A stretch of DNA of 10,183 bases from NCBI RefSeq assembly GCF_000003605.2, contig NW_003127465.1:1-10183 (forward strand), read 5' to 3'. The DNA is from Saccoglossus kowalevskii (taxonomy: Eukaryota > Hemichordata > Enteropneusta > Harrimaniidae). The notes under the pieces are model-generated. The model did no database searches. It worked only from the letters and a program-made list of their open reading frames with translations, and was not told the origin of the DNA. Of the stretch, positions 1-8,367 are shown one piece after another; positions within the stretch are counted from its first letter, which is position 1; each line of letters begins with the position of its first letter. Both the position numbers and the translations under genes were made by a program.

Positions 1-50
1 TATCATTGCGAAGCAGAATTCGCCAAGCGTTGGATTGTTCACCCACCAAC

Positions 51-105
<55 letters not shown>

Positions 106-139
106 ATGAGGTTAGGTCGTCGCTACGGTAATTCTGCTC

Positions 140-154
140 AGTACGAGAGGAACC
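140..154 (+). other. Sarcin-ricin loop of 28S rRNA
   Basis: The sequence 'agtacgagaggaacc' is the universally conserved sarcin-ricin loop, which is needed for elongation-factor GTPase activation on the ribosome. The GAGA tetraloop is at 145-148. A146 matches the adenine that ribosome-inactivating N-glycosidases remove in other eukaryotes, and the bond after G147 is the one cut by alpha-sarcin. It is intact here, which argues against a decayed pseudogene copy. Confidence 0.95.
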
Positions 155-254
155 GCAGATTCGGACACTTGGTTTACGCGCTCGGCCGATAGGCCGATGG
201 TGCGAGGCTACCCTCCGAGGGCTTACGACTGAACGCCTCTAAGTCGGAATCCCG

Positions 255-425
255 CCCGGTGCGCGATGACTCCACGGCGCCGCTATCGAGGGAGGCTCCC
301 GATAGATGCGTGTTTTCCAAGCACGCACCGGCCGAGCCGCCTTCCGCCGAAACTTACTTGGCCGGGAGCAGTAGAGCGTTTCTCCCGGCCTCGCGGCGGT
401 GATCATCCCCTCCGTGAAAGGGGCG
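255..425 (+). other. Variable 3' domain of 28S rRNA with GC-rich hairpins
   Basis: This species-variable segment lies between the conserved 'gcctctaagtc' block and the conserved 3' terminus. Perfect or near-perfect stems are visible: 283-288 with 300-305, 307-312 with 322-327, 360-368 with 382-390 (9 bp, perfect), and 407-411 with 419-423. Such paired arms fit an rRNA expansion segment that keeps structure while sequence drifts. It has the best chance of identifying the organism by database comparison. Confidence 0.75.
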
Positions 426-478
426 CCGAATCACTTGCAGACGACTTGGGTGTGGATCGGGGTGTCGTACTTAGCAGA

Positions 479-494
479 GCAGCCGCTTCGCTGC
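479..494 (+). other. Terminal hairpin of 28S rRNA
   Basis: The arms 'gcagc' (479-483) and 'gctgc' (490-494) enclose a six-base loop. This is the conserved hairpin close to the 3' end of animal 28S rRNA, and it is followed by the 'gatctattgaaagt' tail. It anchors the placement of the gene end a few tens of bases downstream. Confidence 0.75.
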
Positions 495-527
495 GATCTA
501 TTGAAAGTAAGCCTCAAAGACCCGTTG

Positions 528-564
528 GATTCGCCCGCGACCAAGACGGGCGAGTCTTTTTTTT
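528..564 (+). terminator. Hairpin plus T8 tract just after 28S (3' ETS processing or termination element)
   Basis: The arms 528-537 (gattcgcccg) and 547-556 (cgggcgagtc) pair over 10 bp with one G-U pair and a nine-base loop. Eight T follow at 557-564. In yeast, a 3' ETS stem-loop just downstream of 25S is cut by an RNase III enzyme to release the pre-rRNA, and T-rich DNA helps release RNA polymerase I. This element has the right position and shape for either role. I cannot tell from sequence whether it is a processing site, a terminator, or both. No recognisable Sal-box-like protein-bound terminator is seen nearby. Confidence 0.5.
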
Positions 565-703
565 ATTAATATTTCCATTTCCTCTTGTATCGCTGCGGGG
601 CCGTTTCTTGCTCGGTACTCTGTAATAATGGCAGAGCCAGTCACGGACCTTCTTTGATAGGAGAGGCAGGAGGGACAGCAGGACATAGGGGCATTAACTA
701 ACA
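565..703 (+). other. Unique 3' ETS / proximal intergenic spacer
   Basis: About 140 bases separate the T8 tract from the first repeat family. The beginning (565-640) is AT-richer than its surroundings, with pyrimidine runs; the end (655-690) is purine-rich, with 'aggcaggagggacagcagg'. No gene, tRNA or clear repeat is seen. It is single-copy within the window. Confidence 0.6.
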
Positions 704-735
704 GCGTGGCTGGCCAGACAGACAGAGGGAGACGA

Positions 736-1010
736 TTCGGGCGGTGGTTCCCTCTCACCGACTCGTGCTGGACGGGGAGAAAAAAAATGTGAAAAATCGG
801 CCAGGGCGCGTCACTCGATTTCCCAGGGCGCCGAGCGAGGGACCTGCACCGAGAGGGAGGCGGTGATACGTCTCGGTCTCGGTGTCGGGTGCCGCGGTCG
901 GTCGGCGCCGGTACACGACCGTGGGTGGGAGACAGGCGGGTCAGAGGGGAAAGTCAAAGGAACGGTACGGGCGCCCTTGCGCCGCGCCCGGCGTGGCCAG
1001 AGAGAGACGT
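736..1010 (+). repeat. Array A unit 1 (275 bp, divergent edge copy)
   Basis: This is the most divergent complete unit. It reads 'cggccagggcgcgtcactcg' where the others read 'cggcggggtgcgtcagtcg', and has 'ggagaaaaaaaatgtg' in the A-rich run. It ends with the longer junction 'gcgccgcgcccggcgtggcc' (980-999). Edge divergence is typical of tandem arrays in which inner copies are homogenised. Confidence 0.85.
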
Positions 1011-1199
1011 TTCGGGCGTTGGTTCCCTCTCACCGGCTCGTGCTGGACGGGGAAAAATGTGAAAAATCGGCGGGGTGCGTCAGTCGATTTCCCAGGGCGC
1101 CGAGCGAGGGACCTGCACCGAGAGGGAGGCGGTGACACGTCTCGGTGTCGGTGTCGGGTGCCGCGGTCGGTCGGCGCCGGTACACGACCGTGGGTGGGA

Positions 1200-1233
<34 letters not shown>

Positions 1234-1293
1234 TCAGAGGGAAAAGTCAAAGGAACGGTACGGGCGCCCTTTTGCGTGGCCAGAGAGAGACGT
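1011..1293 (+). repeat. Array A unit 2 (283 bp, with AGGC expansion)
   Basis: This is the longest unit because 'gacaggcgggtcagagg' of the other units is expanded to seven AGGC steps at 1203-1233. It ends with the short junction 'cccttttgcgtggcc', lacking the 'gcgccgcgcccg' insert. Its tcgg block reads tcggtgtcggtgtcgg. Confidence 0.85.
1203..1233 (+). repeat. (AGGC)7 microsatellite inside array A unit 2
   Basis: There are seven perfect AGGC steps plus AGG. Other units have only 'aggcggg' at this place, so the expansion arose within one copy, probably by replication slippage. Confidence 0.95.
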
Positions 1294-1562
1294 TTCGGGC
1301 GTTGGTTCCCTCTCACCGGCTCGTGCTGGACGGGGAAAAATGTGAAAAATCGGCGGGGTGCGTCAGTCGATTTCCCAGGGCGCCGAGCGAGGGACCTGCA
1401 CCGAGAGGGAGGCGGTGACACGTCTCGGTGTCGGTGTCGGGTGCCGCGGTCGGTCGGCGCCGGTACACGACCGTGGGTGGGAGACAGGCGGGTCAGAGGG
1501 AAAAGTCAAAGGAACGGTACGGGCGCCCTTGCGCCGCGCCCGGCGTGGCCAGAGAGAGACGT
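1294..1562 (+). repeat. Array A unit 3 (269 bp)
   Basis: This unit has the same tcggtgtcggtgtcgg block as unit 2, no AGGC expansion, and the long junction with 'gcgccgcgcccggcgtggcc' before the next unit. It is otherwise nearly identical to units 2 and 4. Confidence 0.85.
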
Positions 1563-1821
1563 TTCGGGCGTTGGTTCCCTCTCACCGGCTCGTGCTGGAC
1601 GGGGAAAAAATGTGAAAAATCGGCGGGGTGCGTCAGTCGATTTCCCAGGGCGCCGAGCGAGGGACCTGCACCGAGAGGGAGGCGGTGACACGTCTCGGTC
1701 TCGGTGTCGGGTGCCGCGGTCGGTCGGCGCCGGTACACGACCGTGGGTGGGAGACAGGCGGGTCAGAGGAAAAGTCAAAGGAACGGTACGGGCGCCCTTT
1801 TGCGTGGCCAGAGAGAGACGT
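1563..1821 (+). repeat. Array A unit 4 (259 bp)
   Basis: This is the shortest complete unit. It has the tcggtctcggtgtcgg form, 'cagaggaaaagtc' instead of 'cagagggaaaagtc', and the short junction without 'gcgccgcgcccg'. The A run before 'tgtgaaaaatcgg' is one base longer than in units 2 and 3. Confidence 0.85.
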
Positions 1822-2010
1822 TTCGGGCGGTGGTTCCCTCTCACCGACTCGTGCTGGACGGGGGAAAAAAATGTGAAAAATCGGCGGGGTGCGTCAGTCG
1901 ATTTCCCAGGGCGCCGTGCGAGGGACCTGCACCGAGAGGGAGGCGGTGACACGTCTCGGTCTCGGTGTCGGTTGCCGTGGCCAGCGCCGCGCACGCCGGT
2001 ACGTGACCGA
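1822..2010 (+). repeat. Array A unit 5 (truncated, ~189 bp)
   Basis: This unit is recognisable through 'ctcggtctcggtgtcgg' (1955-1971). It then departs ('ttgccgtggccagcgccgcg') and loses the region that precedes the next unit in other copies; remnants such as 'ccggtacgtgaccg' (1996-2009) parallel 'ccggtacacgaccg'. It marks the right edge of array A. Confidence 0.8.
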
Positions 2011-2014
2011 GCAA

Positions 2015-2034
2015 TCTTTATTTTTTTTCTTTTT
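2015..2034 (+). promoter_or_regulatory. T-rich tract between arrays A and B
   Basis: The tract 'tctttattttttttcttttt' has 17 T in 20 bases in otherwise GC-rich sequence and sits exactly at the junction of the two repeat families. T-rich non-template DNA is a common part of RNA polymerase I release sites, so it could act as a secondary terminator before the spacer promoters. It could also be only a boundary low-complexity tract. Confidence 0.4.
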
Positions 2035-2138
2035 GCCATATGTATGAGAGGGTGATGGAAGGATGGGAAACTCGGTGTGACAACCGGGGTGCCCTTCCCT
2101 TTTTCCTACCCCCAGCGATTTCCAGCATTTACGCACCA
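2035..2138 (+). repeat. Array B first unit, truncated and degenerate
   Basis: This reads 'gccatatgtatgagagggtg' where full units read 'accatatataagagagggtg', so the TATA-like box is changed from TATATAAG to TATGTATG (2039-2046). The unit is 100 bp from box to box instead of 178. It jumps from the first CTCGG (2071-2075) straight into the sequence that follows the second CTCGG in normal units, which is a clean 78-bp deletion. It has 'caaccgggg' and 'tttttcctacc', base states otherwise found in the last units of the array. Confidence 0.85.
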
Positions 2139-2154
2139 TATATAAGAGAGGGTG
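2139..2154 (+). promoter_or_regulatory. Putative Pol I spacer promoter core (first of 46 intact-position boxes)
   Basis: TATATAAG followed by GAGAGGGTG occurs once per B unit, always on the strand of rRNA transcription. It resembles the TATATA-plus-G-run core at the Pol I start site of plant rDNA and the TATA-like cores of several invertebrate rDNA promoters. Spacer promoters repeated in the IGS are established in Drosophila, Xenopus and mouse. If the analogy holds, initiation would be in or just after the A-G transition. The true gene promoter lies beyond the window, so identity with it cannot be tested here. A Pol II TATA box is an alternative, but context disfavours it. Confidence 0.5.
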
Positions 2155-2201
2155 TCGGAAGGAAGGGGCACTCGGAGAGCGCAAATCGGCGGGGCGTGCG
2201 C

Positions 2202-2228
2202 CAACTCTCCTGGACTCGGCGCGAGTTG
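2202..2228 (+). other. Dyad in each B unit (shown for the first full unit)
   Basis: Two alternative pairings share one arm. 'caactc' (2202-2207) can pair with 'gagttg' (2223-2228), and 'actcg' (2214-2218) can pair with 'cgagt' (2222-2226) around a GCG loop. The pairing is repeated at the same place in nearly every unit. It may be a protein-binding dyad or an RNA hairpin in a spacer transcript; either is inference. Confidence 0.4.
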
Positions 2229-2269
2229 CCTGGGACGAGGCACCATCTCTCGGTGTGACAACTGGGGTG

Positions 2270-2291
2270 CCCTTCCCTTTTTTCTACCCCC
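2270..2291 (+). promoter_or_regulatory. Pyrimidine/T6 tract upstream of the spacer promoter (shown for the first full unit)
   Basis: This is a 22-base run of C and T with a single A (2286), containing T6 at 2278-2283. The T6 ends 33 bases before the next TATATAAG (2317). It recurs in each unit with the same spacing. In vertebrate rDNA a Pol I terminator lies directly upstream of promoters, and T-rich tracts assist release, so this could stop read-through from the previous spacer promoter. It could also be a nucleosome-excluding tract. Confidence 0.35.
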
Positions 2292-5200
2292 AGCGATTTC
2301 CAGCATTTACGCACCATATATAAGAGAGGGTGTCGGAAGGAAGGGGCACTCGGAGAGCGCAAATCGGCGGGGCGTGCGCCAACTCTCCTGGACTCGGCGC
2401 GAGTTGCCTGGGACGAGGCACCATCTCTCGGTGTGACAACTGGGGTTCCCTTCCCTTTTTTCTACCCCCAGCGATTTCCAGCATTTACGCACCATATATA
2501 AGAGAGGGTGTCGGAAGGAAGGGGCACTCGGAGAGCGCAAATCGGCGGGGCGTGCGCCAACTCTCCTGGACTCGGCGCGAGTTGCCTGGGACGAGGCACC
2601 ATCTCTCGGTGTGACAACTGGGGTGCCCTTCCCTTTTTTCTACCCCCAGCGATTTCCAGCATTTACGCACCATATATAAGAGAGGGTGTCGGAAGGAAGG
2701 GGCACTCGGAGAGCGCAAATCGGCGGGGCGTGCGCCAACTCTCCTGGACTCGGCGCGAGTTGCCTGGGACGAGGCACCATCTCTCGGTGTGACAACTGGG
2801 GTGCCCTTCCCTTTTTTCTACCCCCAGCGATTTCCAGCATTTACGCACCATATATAAGAGAGGGTGTCGGAAGGAAGGGGCACTCGGAGAGCGCAAATCG
2901 GCGGGGCGTGCGCCAACTCTCCTGGACTCGGCGCGAGTTGCCTGGGACGAGGCACCATCTCTCGGTGTGACAACTGGGGTTCCCTTCCCTTTTTTCTACC
3001 CCCAGCGATTTCCAGCATTTACGCACCATATATAAGAGAGGGTGTCGGAAGGAAGGGGCACTCGGAGAGCGCAAATCGGCGGGGCGTGCGCCAACTCTCC
3101 TGGACTCGGCGCGAGTTGCCTGGGACGAGGCACCATCTCTCGGTGTGACAACTGGGGTGCCCTTCCCTTTTTTCTACCCCCAGCGATTTCCAGCATTTAC
3201 GCACCATATATAAGAGAGGGTGTCGGAAGGAAGGGGCACTCGGAGAGCGCAAATCGGCGGGGCGTGCGCCAACTCTCCTGGACTCGGCGCGAGTTGCCTG
3301 GGACGAGGCACCATCTCTCGGTGTGACAACTGGGGTGCCCTTCCCTTTTTTCTACCCCCAGCGATTTCCAGCATTTACGCACCATATATAAGAGAGGGTG
3401 TCGGAAGGAAGGGGCACTCGGAGAGCGCAAATCGGCGGGGCGTGCGCCAACTCTCCTGGACTCGGCGCGAGTTGCCTGGGACGAGGCACCATCTCTCGGT
3501 GTGACAACTGGGGTGCCCTTCCCTTTTTTCTACCCCCAGCGATTTCCAGCATTTACGCACCATATATAAGAGAGGGTGTCGGAAGGAAGGGGCACTCGGA
3601 GAGCGCAAATCGGCGGGGCGTGCGCCAACTCTCCTGGACTCGGCGCGAGTTGCCTGGGACGAGGCACCATCTCTCGGTGTGACAACTGGGGTGCCCTTCC
3701 CTTTTTTCTACCCCCAGCGATTTCCAGCATTTACGCACCATATATAAGAGAGGGTGTCGGAAGGAAGGGGCACTCGGAGAGCGCAAATCGGCGGGGCGTG
3801 CGCCAACTCTCCTGGACTCGGCGCGAGTTGCCTGGGACGAGGCACCATCTCTCGGTGTGACAACTGGGGTGCCCTTCCCTTTTTTCTACCCCCAGCGATT
3901 TCCAGCATTTACGCACCATATATAAGAGAGGGTGTCGGAAGGAAGGGGCACTCGGAGAGCGCAAATCGGCGGGGCGTGCGCCAACTCTCCTGGACTCGGC
4001 GCGAGTTGCCTGGGACGAGGCACCATCTCTCGGTGTGACAACTGGGGTTCCCTTCCCTTTTTTCTACCCCCAGCGATTTCCAGCATTTACGCACCATATA
4101 TAAGAGAGGGTGTCGGAAGGAAGGGGCACTCGGAGAGCGCAAATCGGCGGGGCGTGCGCCAACTCTCCTGGACTCGGCGCGAGTTGCCTGGGACGAGGCA
4201 CCATCTCTCGGTGTGACAACTGGGGTGCCCTTCCCTTTTTTCTACCCCCAGCGATTTCCAGCATTTACGCACCATATATAAGAGAGGGTGTCGGAAGGAA
4301 GGGGCACTCGGAGAGCGCAAATCGGCGGGGCGTGCGCCAACTCTCCTGGACTCGGCGCGAGTTGCCTGGGACGAGGCACCATCTCTCGGTGTGACAACTG
4401 GGGTGCCCTTCCCTTTTTTCTACCCCCAGCGATTTCCAGCATTTACGCACCATATATAAGAGAGGGTGTCGGAAGGAAGGGGCACTCGGAGAGCGCAAAT
4501 CGGCGGGGCGTGCGCCAACTCTCCTGGACTCGGCGCGAGTTGCCTGGGACGAGGCACCATCTCTCGGTGTGACAACTGGGGTGCCCTTCCCTTTTTTCTA
4601 CCCCCAGCGATTTCCAGCATTTACGCACCATATATAAGAGAGGGTGTCGGAAGGAAGGGGCACTCGGAGAGCGCAAATCGGCGGGGCGTGCGCCAACTCT
4701 CCTGGACTCGGCGCGAGTTGCCTGGGACGAGGCACCATCTCTCGGTGTGACAACTGGGGTGTCCTTCCCTTTTTTCTACCCCCAGCGATTTCCAGCATTT
4801 ACGCACCATATATAAGAGAGGGTGTCGGAAGGAAGGGGCACTCGGAGAGCGCAAATCGGCGGGGCGTGCGCCAACTCTCCTGGACTCGGCGCGAGTTGCC
4901 TGGGACGAGGCACCATCTCTCGGTGTGACAACTGGGGTTCCCTTCCCTTTTTTCTACCCCCAGCGATTTCCAGCATTTACGCACCATATATAAGAGAGGG
5001 TGTCGGAAGGAAGGGGCACTCGGAGAGCGCAAATCGGCGGGGCGTGCGCCAACTCTCCTGGACTCGGCGCGAGTTGCCTGGGACGAGGCACCATCTCTCG
5101 GTGTGACAACTGGGGTGCCCTTCCCTTTTTTCTACCCCCAGCGATTTCCAGCATTTACGCACCATATATAAGAGAGGGTGTCGGAAGGAAGGGGCACTCG

Positions 5201-6766
5201 GAGAGCGCAAATCGGCGGGGCGTGCGCCAACTCTCCTGGACTCGGCGCGAGTTGCCTGGGACGAGGCACCATCTCTCGGTGTGACAACTGGGGTGTCCTT
5301 CCCTTTTTTCTACCCCCAGCGATTTCCAGCATTTACGCACCATATATAAGAGAGGGTGTCGGAAGGAAGGGGCACTCGGAGAGCGCAAATCGGCGGGGCG
5401 TGCGCCAACTCTCCTGGACTCGGCGCGAGTTGCCTGGGACGAGGCACCATCTCTCGGTGTGACAACTGGGGTGCCCTTCCCTTTTTTCTACCCCCAGCGA
5501 TTTCCAGCATTTACGCACCATATATAAGAGAGGGTGTCGGAAGGAAGGGGCACTCGGAGAGCGCAAATCGGCGGGGCGTGCGCCAACTCTCCTGGACTCG
5601 GCGCGAGTTGCCTGGGACGAGGCACCATCTCTCGGTGTGACAACTGGGGTGCCCTTCCCTTTTTTCTACCCCCAGCGATTTCCAGCATTTACGCACCATA
5701 TATAAGAGAGGGTGTCGGAAGGAAGGGGCACTCGGAGAGCGCAAATCGGCGGGGCGTGCGCCAACTCTCCTGGACTCGGCGCGAGTTGCCTGGGACGAGG
5801 CACCATCTCTCGGTGTGACAACTGGGGTGCCCTTCCCTTTTTTCTACCCCCAGCGATTTCCAGCATTTACGCACCATATATAAGAGAGGGTGTCGGAAGG
5901 AAGGGGCACTCGGAGAGCGCAAATCGGCGGGGCGTGCGCCAACTCTCCTGGACTCGGCGCGAGTTGCCTGGGACGAGGCACCTTCTCTCGGTGTGACAAC
6001 TGGGGTGCCCTTCCCTTTTTTCTACCCCCAGCGATTTCCAGCATTTACGCACCATATATAAGAGAGGGTGTCGGAAGGAAGGGGCACTCGGAGAGCGCAA
6101 ATCGGCGGGGCGTGCGCCAACTCTCCTGGACTCGGCGCGAGTTGCCTGGGACGAGGCACCATCTCTCGGTGTGACAACTGGGGTTCCCTTCCCTTTTTTC
6201 TACCCCCAGCGATTTCCAGCATTTACGCACCATATATAAGAGAGGGTGTCGGAAGGAAGGGGCACTCGGAGAGCGCAAATCGGCGGGGCGTGCGCCAACT
6301 CTCCTGGACTCGGCGCGAGTTGCCTGGGACGAGGCACCATCTCTCGGTGTGACAACTGGGGTGCCCTTCCCTTTTTTCTACCCCCAGCGATTTCCAGCAT
6401 TTACGCACCATATATAAGAGAGGGTGTCGGAAGGAAGGGGCACTCGGAGAGCGCAAATCGGCGGGGCGTGCGCCAACTCTCCTGGACTCGGCGCGAGTTG
6501 CCTGGGACGAGGCACCATCTCTCGGTGTGACAACTGGGGTGCCCTTCCCTTTTTTCTACCCCCAGCGATTTCCAGCATTTACGCACCATATATAAGAGAG
6601 GGTGTCGGAAGGAAGGGGCACTCGGAGAGCGCAAATCGGCGGGGCGTGCGCCAACTCTCCTGGACTCGGCGCGAGTTGCCTGGGACGAGGCACCATCTCT
6701 CGGTGTGACAACTGGGGTTCCCTTCCCTTTTTTCTACCCCCAGCGATTTCCAGCATTTACGCACCA

Positions 6767-6774
6767 TATAAAAG
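6767..6774 (+). promoter_or_regulatory. Variant TATA-like box (TATAAAAG) in one B unit
   Basis: A single T-to-A change at 6771 turns TATATAAG into TATAAAAG. The rest of the unit is like its neighbours. It is the only box changed among the 46 from 2139 onward; the only other altered box is in the truncated first unit. Confidence 0.85.
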
Positions 6775-8012
6775 AGAGGGTGTCGGAAGGAAGGGGCACT
6801 CGGAGAGCGCAAATCGGCGGGGCGTGCGCCAACTCTCCTGGACTCGGCGCGAGTTGCCTGGGACGAGGCACCATCTCTCGGTGTGACAACTGGGGTGCCC
6901 TTCCCTTTTTTCTACCCCCAGCGATTTCCAGCATTTACGCACCATATATAAGAGAGGGTGTCGGAAGGAAGGGGCACTCGGAGAGCGCAAATCGGCGGGG
7001 CGTGCGCCAACTCTCCTGGACTCGGCGCGAGTTGCCTGGGACGAGGCACCATCTCTCGGTGTGACAACTGGGGTGCCCTTCCCTTTTTTCTACCCCCAGC
7101 GATTTCCAGCATTTACGCACCATATATAAGAGAGGGTGTCGGAAGGAAGGGGCACTCGGAGAGCGCAAATCGGCGGGGCGTGCGCCAACTCTCCTGGACT
7201 CGGCGCGAGTTGCCTGGGACGAGGCACCATCTCTCGGTGTGACAACTGGGGTTCCCTTCCCTTTTTTCTACCCCCAGCGATTTCCAGCATTTACGCACCA
7301 TATATAAGAGAGGGTGTCGGAAGGAAGGGGCACTCGGAGAGCGCAAATCGGCGGGGCGTGCGCCAACTCTCCTGGACTCGGCGCGAGTTGCCTGGGACGA
7401 GGCACCATCTCTCGGTGTGACAACTGGGGTGTCCTTCCCTTTTTTCTACCCCCAGCGATTTCCAGCATTTACGCACCATATATAAGAGAGGGTGTCGGAA
7501 GGAAGGGGCACTCGGAGAGCGCAAATCGGCGGGGCGTGCGCCAACTCTCCTGGACTCGGCGCGAGTTGCCTGGGACGAGGCACCATCTCTCGGTGTGACA
7601 ACTGGGGTGCCCTTCCCTTTTTTCTACCCCCAGCGATTTCCAGCATTTACGCACCATATATAAGAGAGGGTGTCGGAAGGAAGGGGCACTCGGAGAGCGC
7701 AAATCGGCGGGGCGTGCGCCAACTCTCCTGGACTCGGCGCGAGTTGCCTGGGACGAGGCACCATCTCTCGGTGTGACAACTGGGGTGCCCTTCCCTTTTT
7801 TCTACCCCCAGCGATTTCCAGCATTTACGCACCATATATAAGAGAGGGTGTCGGAAGGAAGGGGCACTCGGAGAGCGCAAATCGGCGGGGCGTGCGCCAA
7901 CTCTCCTGGACTCGGCGCGAGTTGCCTGGGACGAGGCACCATCTCTCGGTGTGACAACTGGGGTTCCCTTCCCTTTTTTCTACCCCCAGCGATTTCCAGC
8001 ATTTACGCACCA

Positions 8013-8367
8013 TATATAAGAGAGGGTGTCGGAGGGAGGGGGCACTCGGAGAGCGCAAATCGGCGGGGCGTGCGCCAACTCTCCTGGACTCGGCGCGAGT
8101 TGCCTGGGACGAGGCACCATCTCTCGGTGTGACAACTGGGGTGCCCTTCCCTTTTTTCTACCCCCAGCGATTTCCAGCATTTACGCACCATATATAAGAG
8201 AGGGTGTCGGAAGGAAGGGCACTCGGAGAGCGCAAATCGGCGGGGCGAGCGCCAACTCTCCTGGACTCGGCGCGAGTTGCCTGGGACGAGGCACCATCTC
8301 TCGGTGTGACAACTGGGGTGCCCTTCCCTTTTTTCTACCCCCAGCGATTTCCAGCATTTACGCACCA
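8013..8367 (+). repeat. Two adjacent B units with private changes
   Basis: The unit with its box at 8013 reads 'ggagggaggggg' instead of 'ggaaggaagggg' (A-to-G at 8034 and 8038). The next unit (box at 8191) lacks one G in 'aaggaaggggc' and has T-to-A at 8248 ('ggggcgagcgcc'), making it 177 bp. These are young mutations not yet spread or lost by homogenisation. Confidence 0.85.

Larger units (their letters stand above)
1..525 (+). rRNA. 28S (large-subunit) rRNA gene, 3' end, partial
   Basis: This is the 3' part of the nuclear large-subunit rRNA, the RNA core of the 60S ribosomal subunit; the 5' part lies outside the window. Seen directly: the conserved stretch 'tagaccgtcgtgagacaggt' (70-89), 'cctactgatgag' (99-110), the sarcin-ricin loop (140-154) and 'gactgaacgcctctaagtc' (227-245). 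The terminal block at 425-510 ends in 'gctgcgatctattgaaagt'. An EcoRI site at 16-21 sits where animal 28S genes usually have one. Between ~250 and ~425 is a GC-rich variable segment near the 3' end that folds into several hairpins. The terminal block is animal-like; plants and yeast have a different ending here. The exact 3' end is uncertain (about 515-535); I place it just before the hairpin at 528. Transcription is by RNA polymerase I as part of the 18S-5.8S-28S precursor. Confidence 0.97.
704..2010 (+). repeat. IGS tandem array A: five ~259-283 bp units
   Basis: Using 'ttcgggcg' as the anchor, units begin at 736, 1011, 1294, 1563 and 1822, so the complete units are 275, 283, 269 and 259 bp. 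The fifth decays near 1980-2010. The left edge extends to ~704, where 'gcgtggctggccag' resembles the 'gcgtggccag' that precedes later units. Each unit carries, in order: 'ggttccctctcaccg', 'ctcgtgctggacgggg', an A-rich run with 'atgtgaaaaatcgg', 'cgatttcccagggcgccg', 'acctgcaccgagagggagg', a tcggtgtcgg block, a 'ggtcggcgccggtacacgac' dyad region, and 'aaaggaacggtacgggcgcc'. Long reading frames through it come from the absence of stops in GC-rich repeats, not from a gene. A role as Pol I enhancer repeats is possible but unproven. Confidence 0.9.

Noticed and set aside
1-525. Bacterial or organellar 23S rRNA
   Set aside because: The terminal block and the variable 3' domain are of the eukaryotic nuclear type, with the animal-like 'gctgcgatctattgaaagt' ending.
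1-525. R1/R2-type retrotransposon insertion in 28S
   Set aside because: The usual insertion sites lie upstream of this window, and the visible 28S segment is uninterrupted, so nothing can be said either way.
266-625. A 119-residue reading frame starting inside the 28S gene
   Set aside because: It overlaps conserved rRNA and the hairpin/T8 element, so it is not a plausible protein gene.
565-2034. tRNA or 5S rRNA gene in the spacer
   Set aside because: I saw no cloverleaf with A and B boxes and no recognisable 5S sequence on either strand.
1075-2055. A 326-residue reading frame through array A
   Set aside because: It crosses several repeat units whose lengths differ by indels and is the chance result of few stops in GC-rich repeats. 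Other long frames overlap it on both strands.
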